A stretch of DNA of 64,000 bases from Deinococcus arboris (GTDB taxonomy: Bacteria; Deinococcota; Deinococci; Deinococcales; Deinococcaceae), in the NCBI RefSeq assembly GCF_009755355.1, contig NZ_WQLB01000024.1:1-64000 (forward strand), given 5' to 3'. The position numbers and the translations under genes are program-made. This document shows, piece by piece, positions 53,382 to 63,158 of this stretch (the stretch's first letter is position 1; each line of letters starts with the position of its first letter). Under the pieces are notes generated by a model. That model saw only the letters and a program-made list of their open reading frames with translations, was not told the DNA's origin and made no database searches.

Positions 53382-53734
53382 CCTGTCCCCCGCACCAGCA
53401 GTCGCAGCCACCAGAGTAGACCGCCGGCCGTCAGCACCAGCGCCAAAAAAGCGCTCAGGAACAGTTCGAAGAGGCCGGCGTCCACAGGTTCAAAAGCGGC
53501 GCTGCGGTAGGGGTTCCAGGTGGGGGCGACAGTGCCGAGCAGGCCGAGGGCAAAGGTCAGCAGCACGGTGAGCACTACAGCTGCCAGCAGCGCAGCCCCG
53601 ACGGCCAGTCCCGCTCTGGGCCAGGGCAGCAGGGCCGGAACACGCCAGGCCGTGAAGACAGGCAGCAGGACCAGCGCCAGCAGTAAAGCAGCGCTGCCCC
53701 ACAGCAGTAGGGTGTCCCACGGCAGGCGGCTCAT
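53378..53734 (-). CDS. Small membrane protein within pur operon
   Basis: 118 residues with three hydrophobic segments: LLLWGSAALLLALVLLPVF, RAGLAVGAALLAAVVLTVLL and LFELFLSAFLALVLTAGGLLWW. No family recognised. It begins three bases after purQ ends and its stop overlaps the MOSC start, so it is clearly part of the operon. Function unknown. Confidence 0.7.
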   Translation of the reverse strand: MSRLPWDTLLLWGSAALLLALVLLPVFTAWRVPALLPWPRAGLAVGAALLAAVVLTVLLTFALGLLGTVAPTWNPYRSAAFEPVDAGLFELFLSAFLALVLTAGGLLWWLRLLVRGTG

Positions 53735-53737
53735 GCG

Positions 53738-54409
53738 TTAGCGCGCAGCCAGCGCGGCCGTCAGGCTCTCGAACAGGCCCCGGCCATCTTCGCTGCCCAG
53801 CAAGGCTTCAATGGCGCGTTCGGGGTGCGGCATCATGCCCAGCACGTTGCCGCGCGCGTTCACGATGCCAGCAATGTCATTCAGCGACCCGTTGGGGTTG
53901 TCCACGTAGCGGAACACCACGCGGCCTTCGCCTTCCAGCTCGGCAATGGTGTCTGGGTCCGCGTAGTAGTTGCCTTCGCCGTGGGCAATCGGAATTTCGA
54001 TGACCTGACCCTGGGCATAGGCACCGGTAAACGCCGTGCCCGTGTTTTCCACGCGCAGATGCACGGGCCTGCACATAAAGTGCAGCTCGCGGTTGCGGCT
54101 CAGGGCGCCGGGGAGCAGGCCCGATTCGGTCAGCACCTGAAAGCCGTTGCACACGCCCAGCACAAAGCCGCCGCGCTCGGCGTGGGCTTTCACCGCTTCC
54201 ATAATCGGGCTACGCGCGGCAATGGCGCCGCTTCGCAGGTGGTCGCCGTAAGAAAAGCCGCCGGGCAGAAACACGAGGTCAGTGCCCTGGGGCAGCTGCG
54301 CCTCGGTGTGCCAGACAAACTGGCTGCGTTCGTCCAGCAGCAGCTGCGCGGCGTGCAGGGCGTCGCCGTCGCAGTTAGAGCCGGGAAACTGGATAACGGC
54401 GGTGTTCAC
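53738..54409 (-). CDS. purQ: Phosphoribosylformylglycinamidine synthase subunit PurQ
   Basis: 223 residues, class-I glutamine amidotransferase. Motifs: [31 protein letters not shown], nucleophile Cys in [12 protein letters not shown], and C-terminal [11 protein letters not shown] and [10 protein letters not shown] (His-Glu). It supplies ammonia to PurL. The ATG overlaps the purS stop. Confidence 0.97.
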   Translation of the reverse strand: MNTAVIQFPGSNCDGDALHAAQLLLDERSQFVWHTEAQLPQGTDLVFLPGGFSYGDHLRSGAIAARSPIMEAVKAHAERGGFVLGVCNGFQVLTESGLLPGALSRNRELHFMCRPVHLRVENTGTAFTGAYAQGQVIEIPIAHGEGNYYADPDTIAELEGEGRVVFRYVDNPNGSLNDIAGIVNARGNVLGMMPHPERAIEALLGSEDGRGLFESLTAALAAR

Positions 54410-54657
54410 GCCTCCTCCAGCTCCCAGCGGGCGTCTTCCATGACGGGGTTACTCAGCACGTTCTGCGTGATGTCTTTCAGCTGCGCTTCGGCCGCCTCGC
54501 GGGTGCCGGTCAGGGTCAATTCGATGTACTTGCCCACGCGCACCCCGGCCACGTTGCCGTGGTCCAGGTGTGACAGGGCGCGCTCTACGGTGCGGCCCTG
54601 GGGGTCAAGGATGCTGGGTTTGAGGGTCACGAACACTTTGGCTTTGTAGGTGGACAT
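54406..54657 (-). CDS. purS: Phosphoribosylformylglycinamidine synthase subunit PurS
   Basis: 83 residues: [39 protein letters not shown] and a C-terminal [13 protein letters not shown]. PurS bridges PurL and PurQ. Overlaps purQ by four bases. Confidence 0.96.
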   Translation of the reverse strand: MSTYKAKVFVTLKPSILDPQGRTVERALSHLDHGNVAGVRVGKYIELTLTGTREAAEAQLKDITQNVLSNPVMEDARWELEEA

Positions 54658-54680
54658 AAAAGGCTCCAGAAATCGCGCGT

Positions 54681-55397
54681 TCAGGCGGCGCGGCAGATGT
54701 AGGCGGCAAAGACGCCGGACGAACTGTACTCGGCCTGCTCAATGCAAAAGCCGCTGCGTTCCAGCATGGGTTCGAGCAGCCAGGTAAAGGTGCTGAATTC
54801 TTCCCGGATGTGGGTGGCCAGCATGTCGGCGGTGTAGCTGCCGGGCGGGTAGTGCGCGGCAGCTTCCAGCCACTGCGAGAGACTGGCCTCGGTCTGGGCA
54901 GGTGCAAAGGAAAAGGCGATGTCTTTCAGGCGCAGCACGCCGCCGGGCTTCAGGGCCGCGCGCAGCCGCCGCAGGGCCTGCACCTTCCAGAAATCCGGCA
55001 GATGGTGCAGGGCGTTGCGGCAGAAGATGAACTCCACGGGCGGCGCCACCTGAAGACTCAGGAAGCTGCCTTCGATCAGCCTGACGTTGTCCAGGGCGGC
55101 GGCCCTGAGCTTTTCGGCGGCGGCGTCCAGCATGGCGCGTGAAGGCTCGACCAGCAGCACCTGCCGGCACAGGGGCGCCGCGGCCACCGCAAAGGTGCCT
55201 GTTCCCGCCCCCATGTCCAGCACCGTGTCCTGCCGGGAGAGGCCCGGGGCCCTGAGCACGTCAATGTCGGGCGCCGGGTCGAACTGGGCGCGCGCGTCGT
55301 AGGCCGCCACCTGACCGGCGTCCAGATGTTCGGGGCCAGCGGTGCTCAGTTCGTCAAACGCCCAGGCGTGGGCAAGGGGGGAGGGGCCAGGCGTCAT
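54681..55397 (-). CDS. Class I SAM-dependent methyltransferase
   Basis: 238 residues. Motif I VLDMGAGTGTFAVAAAP, post-I acidic strand QVLLVEPSRAML, motif II/III FIFCRNALHHLPDFWKVQAL and LKPGGVLRLKDIAF. Small-molecule type; substrate unknown. It lies between purC (3 bp) and purS (23 bp) on the same strand, so it is transcribed with the purine genes. It could use a purine-related or unrelated substrate. Confidence 0.85.
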   Translation of the reverse strand: MTPGPSPLAHAWAFDELSTAGPEHLDAGQVAAYDARAQFDPAPDIDVLRAPGLSRQDTVLDMGAGTGTFAVAAAPLCRQVLLVEPSRAMLDAAAEKLRAAALDNVRLIEGSFLSLQVAPPVEFIFCRNALHHLPDFWKVQALRRLRAALKPGGVLRLKDIAFSFAPAQTEASLSQWLEAAAHYPPGSYTADMLATHIREEFSTFTWLLEPMLERSGFCIEQAEYSSSGVFAAYICRAA

Positions 55398-55400
55398 AGG

Positions 55401-56123
55401 TCAGGTGCCGGCGGGTGCCATCACGCGGCGCAGCATCTCGTTGTAGGCGTCTTCCACGCCGCCCAGGTCGCGGCGGAAGCGGTCTTTGTCGAGCTTCTCG
55501 CCCGTCTGGGCGTCCCAGAAGCGGCAGGTGTCCGGGCTGATTTCGTCGGCCAGGATGACGGTGCCGTCGGCGGTCCGGCCAAATTCCAGCTTGAAATCAA
55601 TCAGCTTTACGCCGCGCGCCGCAAAATACGGCACCAGGAAGGCCTGCACCTTCAGCGCCAGTTCACGGATCCGGTCCAGTTCTCCGGGAGTGGCCCAGCC
55701 CAGGGCCACGGCGGTGTCCGTATTGATGAGGGGGTCGCCCAGAGCGTCACTCTTGTAGCAGAACTCCACCACGGGACGCGCCAGGGCCGTCCCTTCCTCA
55801 ATGCCCAGGCGCTTGCTGAACGACCCGGCCGCCACATTCCGCACAATGACCTCCACCGGAATGATGGTCACGGCCCGCACGCGCTGCTCGGTCTCAGAGA
55901 GCTGCGCCAGAAAGTGCGTCGGAATCCCGGCCGCTTCCAGCTGCGGAAACAGGTGGGCCGTGATGGCGTTGTTCACCGCGCCCTTGCCGCCAATCTGGGC
56001 CTTTTTCACGCCGTTAAAGGCGGTGGCGTCATCCTTGTACTCCACCACATACTCCTCGGCAGTGTCGGTGGCGTACACGCGCTTGGCCTTGCCCTCGTAC
56101 TTCAGTGCGCCTCTGGTGGTCAT
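55401..56123 (-). CDS. purC: SAICAR synthase
   Basis: 240 residues. Phosphoribosylaminoimidazole-succinocarboxamide synthase. Motifs: [64 protein letters not shown] and [14 protein letters not shown]. The frame is open to 56225 but the family starts at 56123 with GGAG upstream. First gene of the pur operon. Confidence 0.96.
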   Translation of the reverse strand: MTTRGALKYEGKAKRVYATDTAEEYVVEYKDDATAFNGVKKAQIGGKGAVNNAITAHLFPQLEAAGIPTHFLAQLSETEQRVRAVTIIPVEVIVRNVAAGSFSKRLGIEEGTALARPVVEFCYKSDALGDPLINTDTAVALGWATPGELDRIRELALKVQAFLVPYFAARGVKLIDFKLEFGRTADGTVILADEISPDTCRFWDAQTGEKLDKDRFRRDLGGVEDAYNEMLRRVMAPAGT

Positions 56124-56439
56124 GCGGTCTCCGTGCCCTGGGCGGGCCAAGTAGGACAGGCGTCCCCCGTAACTTGGTCGGGGCGACGCCTGGATGTCGC
56201 GGTGCTGAACATGGGCTGTCTCCATCGCCGTCTCTCGGACGGGCTTACCGCGCCGGGCGCGGGGCGTCTCTCGGGACGCGGGTGGACATGGTGTGCAGTG
56301 GCCCCGGAAGGTCTGCCGTACCCCAGCGTAACACCCCGGCTGCGCGGGGCGGCCAGGGTGTTCAGAGGACTGGGACGAAAAGGGCGTTTGGGGCCTGGTG
56401 ACAGGGTCCAGTGACGCGGTCTGGTCTCAGGCAGGGCGC
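56124..56439. other. pur operon leader and upstream region
   Basis: About 315 bases between purC and the CbiX gene, both on the minus strand. It holds the hairpin at 56157-56192. I see no known purine riboswitch pattern and no clear promoter. Confidence 0.4.
56157..56192 (-). promoter_or_regulatory. Strong stem-loop in the purC leader
   Basis: CAGGCGTC (56157-56164) pairs with GACGCCTG (56185-56192); CCCCG (56165-56169) pairs with CGGGG (56179-56183), leaving one bulged C. The loop is nine nt. It ends about 34 nt before the purC ATG, so it may attenuate or protect the mRNA. Confidence 0.5.
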
Positions 56440-57849
<1,410 letters not shown>

Positions 57850-58121
57850 ACAGGGCCGACTGTAGCGCCGCCGGGGGCGTGGGATTGTCCCAAAAGGCGG
57901 GAAGTGGGGTGTGGGATATGGAAAGTGAAAACAGGAAGGCAGAACGTGCCGGGCTCTTCCACACCCCACAACTGCTTCTCTCAACCCCACTGAAGGCGCC
58001 CCTCACGCGCGGTCACGCGGGGCTGCGTAGGGTGGGGCCGTTCAAACACGGTGGGCGCCGCCCAGACAGATGGGTCTGAGGCTCTGCGCGCCGCCCGGTC
58101 CGCTTTCCCACGGAGGTTTCC

Positions 58122-58547
58122 ATGTTCTTCCAGCAAAAAGACCGCCACGAACAGATGGCCCGCCTTGACCCGCGTGACACCAACGGCGACGGACAGGTCA
58201 GCCCGCAGGAAGCGGCGGCCTACATCCGCGATTACCTGGATAATGCCTCGCCCGAGGAGCGTCAGCAGATCATGCGCGACTACGTCGGCGGCATGAGCTC
58301 AGACCAGCGCCGCGACATGGGCGACGCCATCGTGCGCAGCCCCAGCAACCCGGTGCAGACTGTCCGTCATGACGACGACGACGACCTGATTGACGCCTAC
58401 ACCCGCACCGCCCAGGCCCCGGCTCAGGACGGCAAGAGTCCCCTAGAGGCGGCCTTTGCGCCGGGTGGGATGCTCAGCAGCCCGCTGGTAAAGGCCGGGC
58501 TGGTGGGGCTGGCCGGCATGATCGGCAGCCGCATGCTCAGGCGGTAA
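58122..58547 (+). CDS. EF-hand-containing protein of unknown function
   Basis: 141 residues. Residues 17-28 form one EF-hand-like loop: DPRDTNGDGQVSPQEAAAYI, with Asp/Asn/Asp ligands and terminal Glu. A helical middle, an acidic run HDDDDDL, then a C-terminal hydrophobic stretch GLVGLAGMIGSRML follow. GGAGG six nt before the ATG is a good ribosome-binding site. Calcium binding is inferred from the loop alone. Confidence 0.72.
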   Translation: MFFQQKDRHEQMARLDPRDTNGDGQVSPQEAAAYIRDYLDNASPEERQQIMRDYVGGMSSDQRRDMGDAIVRSPSNPVQTVRHDDDDDLIDAYTRTAQAPAQDGKSPLEAAFAPGGMLSSPLVKAGLVGLAGMIGSRMLRR

Positions 58548-58653
58548 GAGAAAAGGGGAGAGGCGGGGCGCGGTGCAAAAGCCACGCCCCGCTTCCATGT
58601 CTCTTTTCTTTTCCTCCACCTCAGGCCCACCTCCCCGACTACAATGGCCCGCA

Positions 58654-59739
58654 ATGCCCCTGTCGTACCTCGCCCGCATTGCCCAGACCCCCGCCCCCAC
58701 CTTTGAGGAAGGGGTGCGGGCCGCGCTGGTCGCGGCGCTGTGGACCGAGCTGGGCTACGTCACCGAGCGCGACGACGCCGGCAATGTGCTGACCCGCATC
58801 ACCCCGCCCGGCACCGAGGGCCGCCCCGCCCTGCTGCTGGCCGCGCACCTGGACACGGTCTTTGAGGCCGGCACCGACGTGACGGTGCGCGAGGAAGGCG
58901 GGCGCCTGATCGGCCCTGGCGTGGGGGACAACAGCGCCAGCCTCGCGGTGGTGACAGCCCTGCTGCGCGACCTGCGCGGCGCGGCGGTAACCCTGCGCCG
59001 CCCGCTCTGGATTGCCGCCAACGTGGGTGAGGAGGGTTTGGGGGATCTACGGGGCGCCAAGCACCTGCTCTCGCAGCACCGCGCAGCCCTGGGGGCGTTT
59101 GTGGCGGTGGACGGCTACCTGGGCATTGCGGTCACGCGGGCGGTAGGGGTGCGGCGTTACCGGGCGACCTTTGTGGGGCCGGGTGGCCACTCGTGGGGGG
59201 ACCAGGCGCCCAGCGCCCTGCACGCCCTGGGCCGGGCCATCAGCGCCCTGTACGGGCTGCATCTGCCCACCAGCCCCCGCACCACCCTGAATGTGGGGGT
59301 AGCGGGCGGAGGCACCAGTGTCAATTCGATTGCGGGGCAGGCCGAACTGCTGCTGGACCTGCGCTCGCTGGACGCCGGCCTGCTCTCGGACCTGGATGCG
59401 CGGGCGGTTTCCGTCCTACACGCGGCGGCGCGGGAAGCTGGGGTGCGGGTGCAACTGGAGCGGGTGGGGGATCGCCCTGGCGGCGACCTGGACAGCGGCG
59501 AACTCCTGCCTCTGGTCCGCGAGGCCGCGCGCGAGGTGCGGGCCGATATCCGCGTGGCGTCCAGCAGCACCGACGCCAACGCCGCCGTGCCGCATGGCCT
59601 GCCCGCCGCCGCCGTGGGGGTGTACCGGGGTGGCAACGCCCACCGCACCGACGAATGGGTGCAGCTCAGCAGCCTGGGCCCAGGCCTGCGTTTCCTGCGC
59701 CGCCTGGTCGAACTGTATCAGCGGTCACCTGTGGCGTAG
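58654..59739 (+). CDS. M20 family metallopeptidase
   Basis: 361 residues. Metal motifs: LLLAAHLDTVF, GPGVGDNSASLAVV (bridging Asp), NVGEEGLGDLRGAK (catalytic Glu pair), then the dimerisation domain GPGGHSWGD and a late His in GNAHRTDEW. It fits the ArgE/DapE/CPG2 group; substrate unknown. TACAAT at 58640-58645 lies eight nt before the ATG. Confidence 0.88.
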   Translation: MPLSYLARIAQTPAPTFEEGVRAALVAALWTELGYVTERDDAGNVLTRITPPGTEGRPALLLAAHLDTVFEAGTDVTVREEGGRLIGPGVGDNSASLAVVTALLRDLRGAAVTLRRPLWIAANVGEEGLGDLRGAKHLLSQHRAALGAFVAVDGYLGIAVTRAVGVRRYRATFVGPGGHSWGDQAPSALHALGRAISALYGLHLPTSPRTTLNVGVAGGGTSVNSIAGQAELLLDLRSLDAGLLSDLDARAVSVLHAAAREAGVRVQLERVGDRPGGDLDSGELLPLVREAAREVRADIRVASSSTDANAAVPHGLPAAAVGVYRGGNAHRTDEWVQLSSLGPGLRFLRRLVELYQRSPVA

Positions 59740-59837
59740 CCCAGAAAAAGGTCGTGTGGGCGGGCGCTTCTTGTGACGTCTATTGCAATTCTGGCCCACC
59801 AAATTCCCATCTGCTGCAGGCAGAATAAGGGTCATCC

Positions 59838-61193
59838 ATGACCAGCCCTGTCCCCCGCCGTCCCGCACCGCGTGTCTTCGCCCGGCCCTCTTTGCCGTTT
59901 CTGCGCGCCGCGCGTCTGGGCGGCCTGACCGCCCTGCTGCTGGGCGCGTCGCTGGCCCCTGGGGCCGCCGCGCAGGGCGTGGTCTCGCCCGCGCAGGACA
60001 TCTTTAACAAGGTCAACCTGCTGATTCAGAACCAGTACGGCGGCCTGTCCACCGTGGACCGCGCCGCCCTGACCGAGGAGTATCAGCTGCGCCTGAGCGC
60101 CGTGTGCGCGCCTGCGCCCGACACCTGCGAGGAAGCCAAGGCCTACCCCGTGCTAAGCGCCGAACTCACGGCCCTGGGCGACGACCACAGTTTCTTCAAT
60201 ACCCCTGAGGATTACCGCGAGTTCGTGGCCAGCGCCACCGGCGGTAACCGCCTGCAATTTGGCGTCAAACTGGCCCGCTTAGACGGCCAGAACCGCGTGG
60301 TGACCGAGGTGGTGCCCGGCAGCGCCGCCGCAGAAGCGGGCTTGCAGCGCGGCGACGTGCTGCAAACCATCGGCGGCCAGCCCTATGTCTATGAGGACCT
60401 GCGCCGCGCCCGCGAGGAAGGCCGGACCATCGTGCTGGGCGTGACGCGCCGCGCCGAGACGCTGACCCTGACCCTCACGGCACGTGAGAGCAGCACCCGT
60501 GACTTGCCGCGCCTGTCGTTCGTGCCTGGCGCCGGGGCCGGCGAGGTGGCGGTGCTGCGCATCCCCACGTTCCTGTCGGGCGGCGGCATTGCCCAGGGTG
60601 TGCATGACCTGGTCGGGCAGGCGCAGGCGAGGGGCGCGACGGGCCTGATTGTGGACCTGCGCGGCAACGGCGGCGGCAGCCTGGCCGAGTGCGACAGCGC
60701 GGTCAGCGCCTTTGTGCCCAGCCTGACCCGCGTGGCGCGCAGCCCGGACGGCAACGACCGCACCGTGGTCAGCCGGGGCACCCGCATTGAAGACGGGATG
60801 GTGCGCGGCAGCGTGCGTAACCCCAACCTCTGGAGCGGCCCGGTGGCGGTGCTGGTGGACGAGGGCAGCGCCTCGTGCAGCGAGTTCTTTGCCTTCGAGA
60901 TTCAGTACGCCGGGCGCGGCCCCATCATCGGCGAGGAAACTGCGGGCGTGGGCAACACCGCCACCCGCGTCTGGCCCGTGGGCGAGGGCGCCGTGCAGCT
61001 GACCATCCTGAACTACGCCAAGCCTGACGGCACGCCCTACCCGCAGCGGGTGCAGCCCGACCAGGCCCGCGCCGAGGGTGAGCCCGAGATTCGCCAGCTC
61101 ACGCAGGGCGTGGATACCTTGCTGCAAGCAGGCGTGCAGGCGCTGCAAAGTGCGCCGGCCCTGAGCCTGGACCCTTTCCGGTCGCAGCCGTAA
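59838..61193 (+). CDS. Secreted S41 family C-terminal processing peptidase
   Basis: 451 residues. N-terminal signal sequence (LGGLTALLLGASLAPGAAAQ), a CTP N-domain, PDZ (NRVVTEVVPGSAAAEAGLQRGDVL), then the S41 core with LIVDLRGNGGGSLAECD and catalytic Ser in LVDEGSASCSEFFAFE, and IIGEETAGVGNT, where the Lys of the Ser-Lys dyad is expected nearby but is not obvious. It acts outside the cytoplasmic membrane on protein C-termini or damaged proteins. Confidence 0.85.
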   Translation: MTSPVPRRPAPRVFARPSLPFLRAARLGGLTALLLGASLAPGAAAQGVVSPAQDIFNKVNLLIQNQYGGLSTVDRAALTEEYQLRLSAVCAPAPDTCEEAKAYPVLSAELTALGDDHSFFNTPEDYREFVASATGGNRLQFGVKLARLDGQNRVVTEVVPGSAAAEAGLQRGDVLQTIGGQPYVYEDLRRAREEGRTIVLGVTRRAETLTLTLTARESSTRDLPRLSFVPGAGAGEVAVLRIPTFLSGGGIAQGVHDLVGQAQARGATGLIVDLRGNGGGSLAECDSAVSAFVPSLTRVARSPDGNDRTVVSRGTRIEDGMVRGSVRNPNLWSGPVAVLVDEGSASCSEFFAFEIQYAGRGPIIGEETAGVGNTATRVWPVGEGAVQLTILNYAKPDGTPYPQRVQPDQARAEGEPEIRQLTQGVDTLLQAGVQALQSAPALSLDPFRSQP

Positions 61194-61210
61194 GCCCTGA
61201 GCAGGAGCAA

Positions 61211-61238
61211 GCGGCCAGGCCCGGTGGGGTCTGGCCGC
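61211..61238 (+). terminator. Stem-loop after the S41 peptidase
   Basis: GCGGCCAG (61211-61218) pairs with CTGGCCGC (61231-61238), with inner GCCC/GGGG. The tail is CCTCTTTG, a weak U-run. Confidence 0.6.
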
Positions 61239-61292
61239 CCTCTTTGAGGGGCCTGGCCGTCTAGCCCACTTCGCAGGTCTTCAGACTCCTCT

Positions 61293-61610
61293 TCAATGAT
61301 TTGTAACAACGGTTGAATCTGGGGGAAGCGAGAGGGAGAAAGAGGCAGACAGGAGCTGTAGCCTGCTCAACAGCACGTTGTGGCTTCCCGCCTCCCTGCG
61401 CCGCTTCTCGTACAGGGTCCCTTTGAGCGCGGCCCAGCCGGGGGTACCGGCTACGACCCCATCTCGCAGGCTCCGGAACTTCTCCTTCTGGCTCTTGCCG
61501 GCTGCGCCGCTTTCCCAGTTCGCTTGAAGTTCATCGGGGAGTCTGCCCGACTCAATCGGAGCCCGTACCCGTTCCACTGGTTTTGACCGCGTTGTGGTGC
61601 GCTCTATCAA
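61293..61610 (-). CDS. Hypothetical protein or gene remnant
   Basis: 105 residues from a TTG. The central part (LPDELQANWESGAAGKSQ, KEKFRSLRDGVVAGTP, LKGTLYEKRRREAG) is charged and helical and looks protein-like, while the C-terminal 30 residues look random. No family recognised and no start signal stands out. It may be a decayed or partial gene; composition is lower in GC than its neighbours. Confidence 0.3.
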   Translation of the reverse strand: MIERTTTRSKPVERVRAPIESGRLPDELQANWESGAAGKSQKEKFRSLRDGVVAGTPGWAALKGTLYEKRRREAGSHNVLLSRLQLLSASFSLSLPPDSTVVTNH

Positions 61611-61619
61611 GCGCCACCC

Positions 61620-62846
61620 TCAACTTTCGGCGGCATTCCCATCCGGGCCACCATCAAAGCCGCGCAGCGCCCAGGCCAGGCCTACCGCACTGATGCCCCC
61701 AATGGCCGCCAGGGTCAGCCACGGCAGGGCGCCCAGGCCCAGGTGAGCGCCCGCATCTACCAGCGCGCCGCCCAGCACGCTGCCGGCGGCGCCCCCCACA
61801 CCCAGGCTGATGGCCGAGAACCCAAAATAACTGCCCACCAGCGCGCCCGGCGAAAAGCGCGCGGTCAGGGTCTGCTGGGTGGGGTACACGATCATGGTGC
61901 CCAGGCTGTACAGCGCCACGCAGGCGAGCAGCGCCGGAAAGGTGCCTGCCAGGCTCATCAGCCCCAGGCTGAGGCCCACCAGGGCCACGGCGGTAACCAG
62001 CGCCGTTCTGACCGGCAGCCAGCGCTCGACCAGGCGCAGCAGCGGATACTGCAGCAAAACGGCCAGCCCCGCCGAGAGGCCATAGAGCGGCCCTGTGGCC
62101 CCCGGCCCGGCCAGGCTGATGGCCTTGAGGGTCACCGCCACGTTGATTTGCGTGCTCAGGATGAAATAGCCAATCAGGACCAGTGTGAAGCGCCGAAACC
62201 GGGTGTCTTTCGCGGCCTGCCGCAGCCCCGCCAGGCTGCTGCCAGGGCGGCCCTCGGGACGCAGGTGCGGCAGGGTGACGGCCAGCACCAGGCCCGCCAG
62301 CACGTATACGCTGGCCGCCACCAGCGCCGCAGTTCGGAAGCCCAGGCCCAGCAGCGCGGTGCCGAGGAGGGGCCCCGTCACCATGCCAGCGTTGCCCGAC
62401 AGGCTGGTCAGGCTGAACATGCGGGTGCGGTGGTCGGGGTGGGTGACCTGGGTAATGGCCGCACTCTTGGGCGCGTCAAACAGGCCGCCGCCCACCCCGG
62501 CCAGCAGCGCCGAGGCGAGCAGCTCGGGCAGGCTGTCCGAAAAGCCCATCCAGGCAAAGCCCAGGGTCCGCAGCGCGCAGCCCCACACGATCAGTGGTTT
62601 TGGTCCCAGGCGGTCGGCCCAGGCGCCGCCAAATACGGTCAGGCCCTGCTGGGTCAACTGGCGCAGGCCCAGCACCAGCCCCACGCTGGCCGCCGCCCAG
62701 CCCAGCCCGCCCTGGGCCACTGGACCGCTGAAATGCACCGTGACGAGGGGAATCACGGCAAAGAAACCGCCCCACATCAGAAAGTTGGCGGCCACGAGGC
62801 CCAGCTGCGCCGCCGAGGGGCGAAAGGGAACGGGGGGTGTCCTCAC
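61620..62846 (-). CDS. MFS transporter
   Basis: 408 residues with 12 predicted helices. Loop 2-3 signature VFGGAWADRLGPKPLIVWG, helix 5 region TGPLLGTALLGLGFRTAAL. It resembles multidrug or sugar efflux MFS proteins. The frame extends to 62936, but the GTG at 62846 has TAGCCT (62859-62854) seven nt upstream, so I use it. Substrate unknown; no regulator adjacent. Confidence 0.87.
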   Translation of the reverse strand: MRTPPVPFRPSAAQLGLVAANFLMWGGFFAVIPLVTVHFSGPVAQGGLGWAAASVGLVLGLRQLTQQGLTVFGGAWADRLGPKPLIVWGCALRTLGFAWMGFSDSLPELLASALLAGVGGGLFDAPKSAAITQVTHPDHRTRMFSLTSLSGNAGMVTGPLLGTALLGLGFRTAALVAASVYVLAGLVLAVTLPHLRPEGRPGSSLAGLRQAAKDTRFRRFTLVLIGYFILSTQINVAVTLKAISLAGPGATGPLYGLSAGLAVLLQYPLLRLVERWLPVRTALVTAVALVGLSLGLMSLAGTFPALLACVALYSLGTMIVYPTQQTLTARFSPGALVGSYFGFSAISLGVGGAAGSVLGGALVDAGAHLGLGALPWLTLAAIGGISAVGLAWALRGFDGGPDGNAAES

Positions 62847-63114
62847 GCCGGGCAGGCTACACCCGGCCGGCCTGGCGTTGTCCCGCTGGCCGACACCAGG
62901 GTAGAGGTGATTCTGGCCTCGCGTAAGGACGCTCACTCCAGAGCAGCCTTAGAGACCAGCGCTGCCACACAGCCTTTGCGGCTGAGACCGTGACCCTGAA
63001 GAAAGTTCTGTTGGTCTTTTTGATCTGCTCAAAGGCGCGGGGCCAAGCTCACAGCAGCTGCCAGGTCCACCCACAGACCAGGGTTCCGCCGCTCTCTCGC
63101 CGCGTTCGCCTAAG

Positions 63115-63146
63115 GAGCGGCCAGTGGTCACCACCAGTGGCCGCTC
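63115..63146 (-). terminator. Stem-loop after the APC permease
   Basis: GAGCGGCCA (63115-63123) pairs with TGGCCGCTC (63138-63146), with inner GTGG/CCAC. No U-run. Confidence 0.5.
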
Positions 63147-63158
63147 TGGGTTCTGCTC

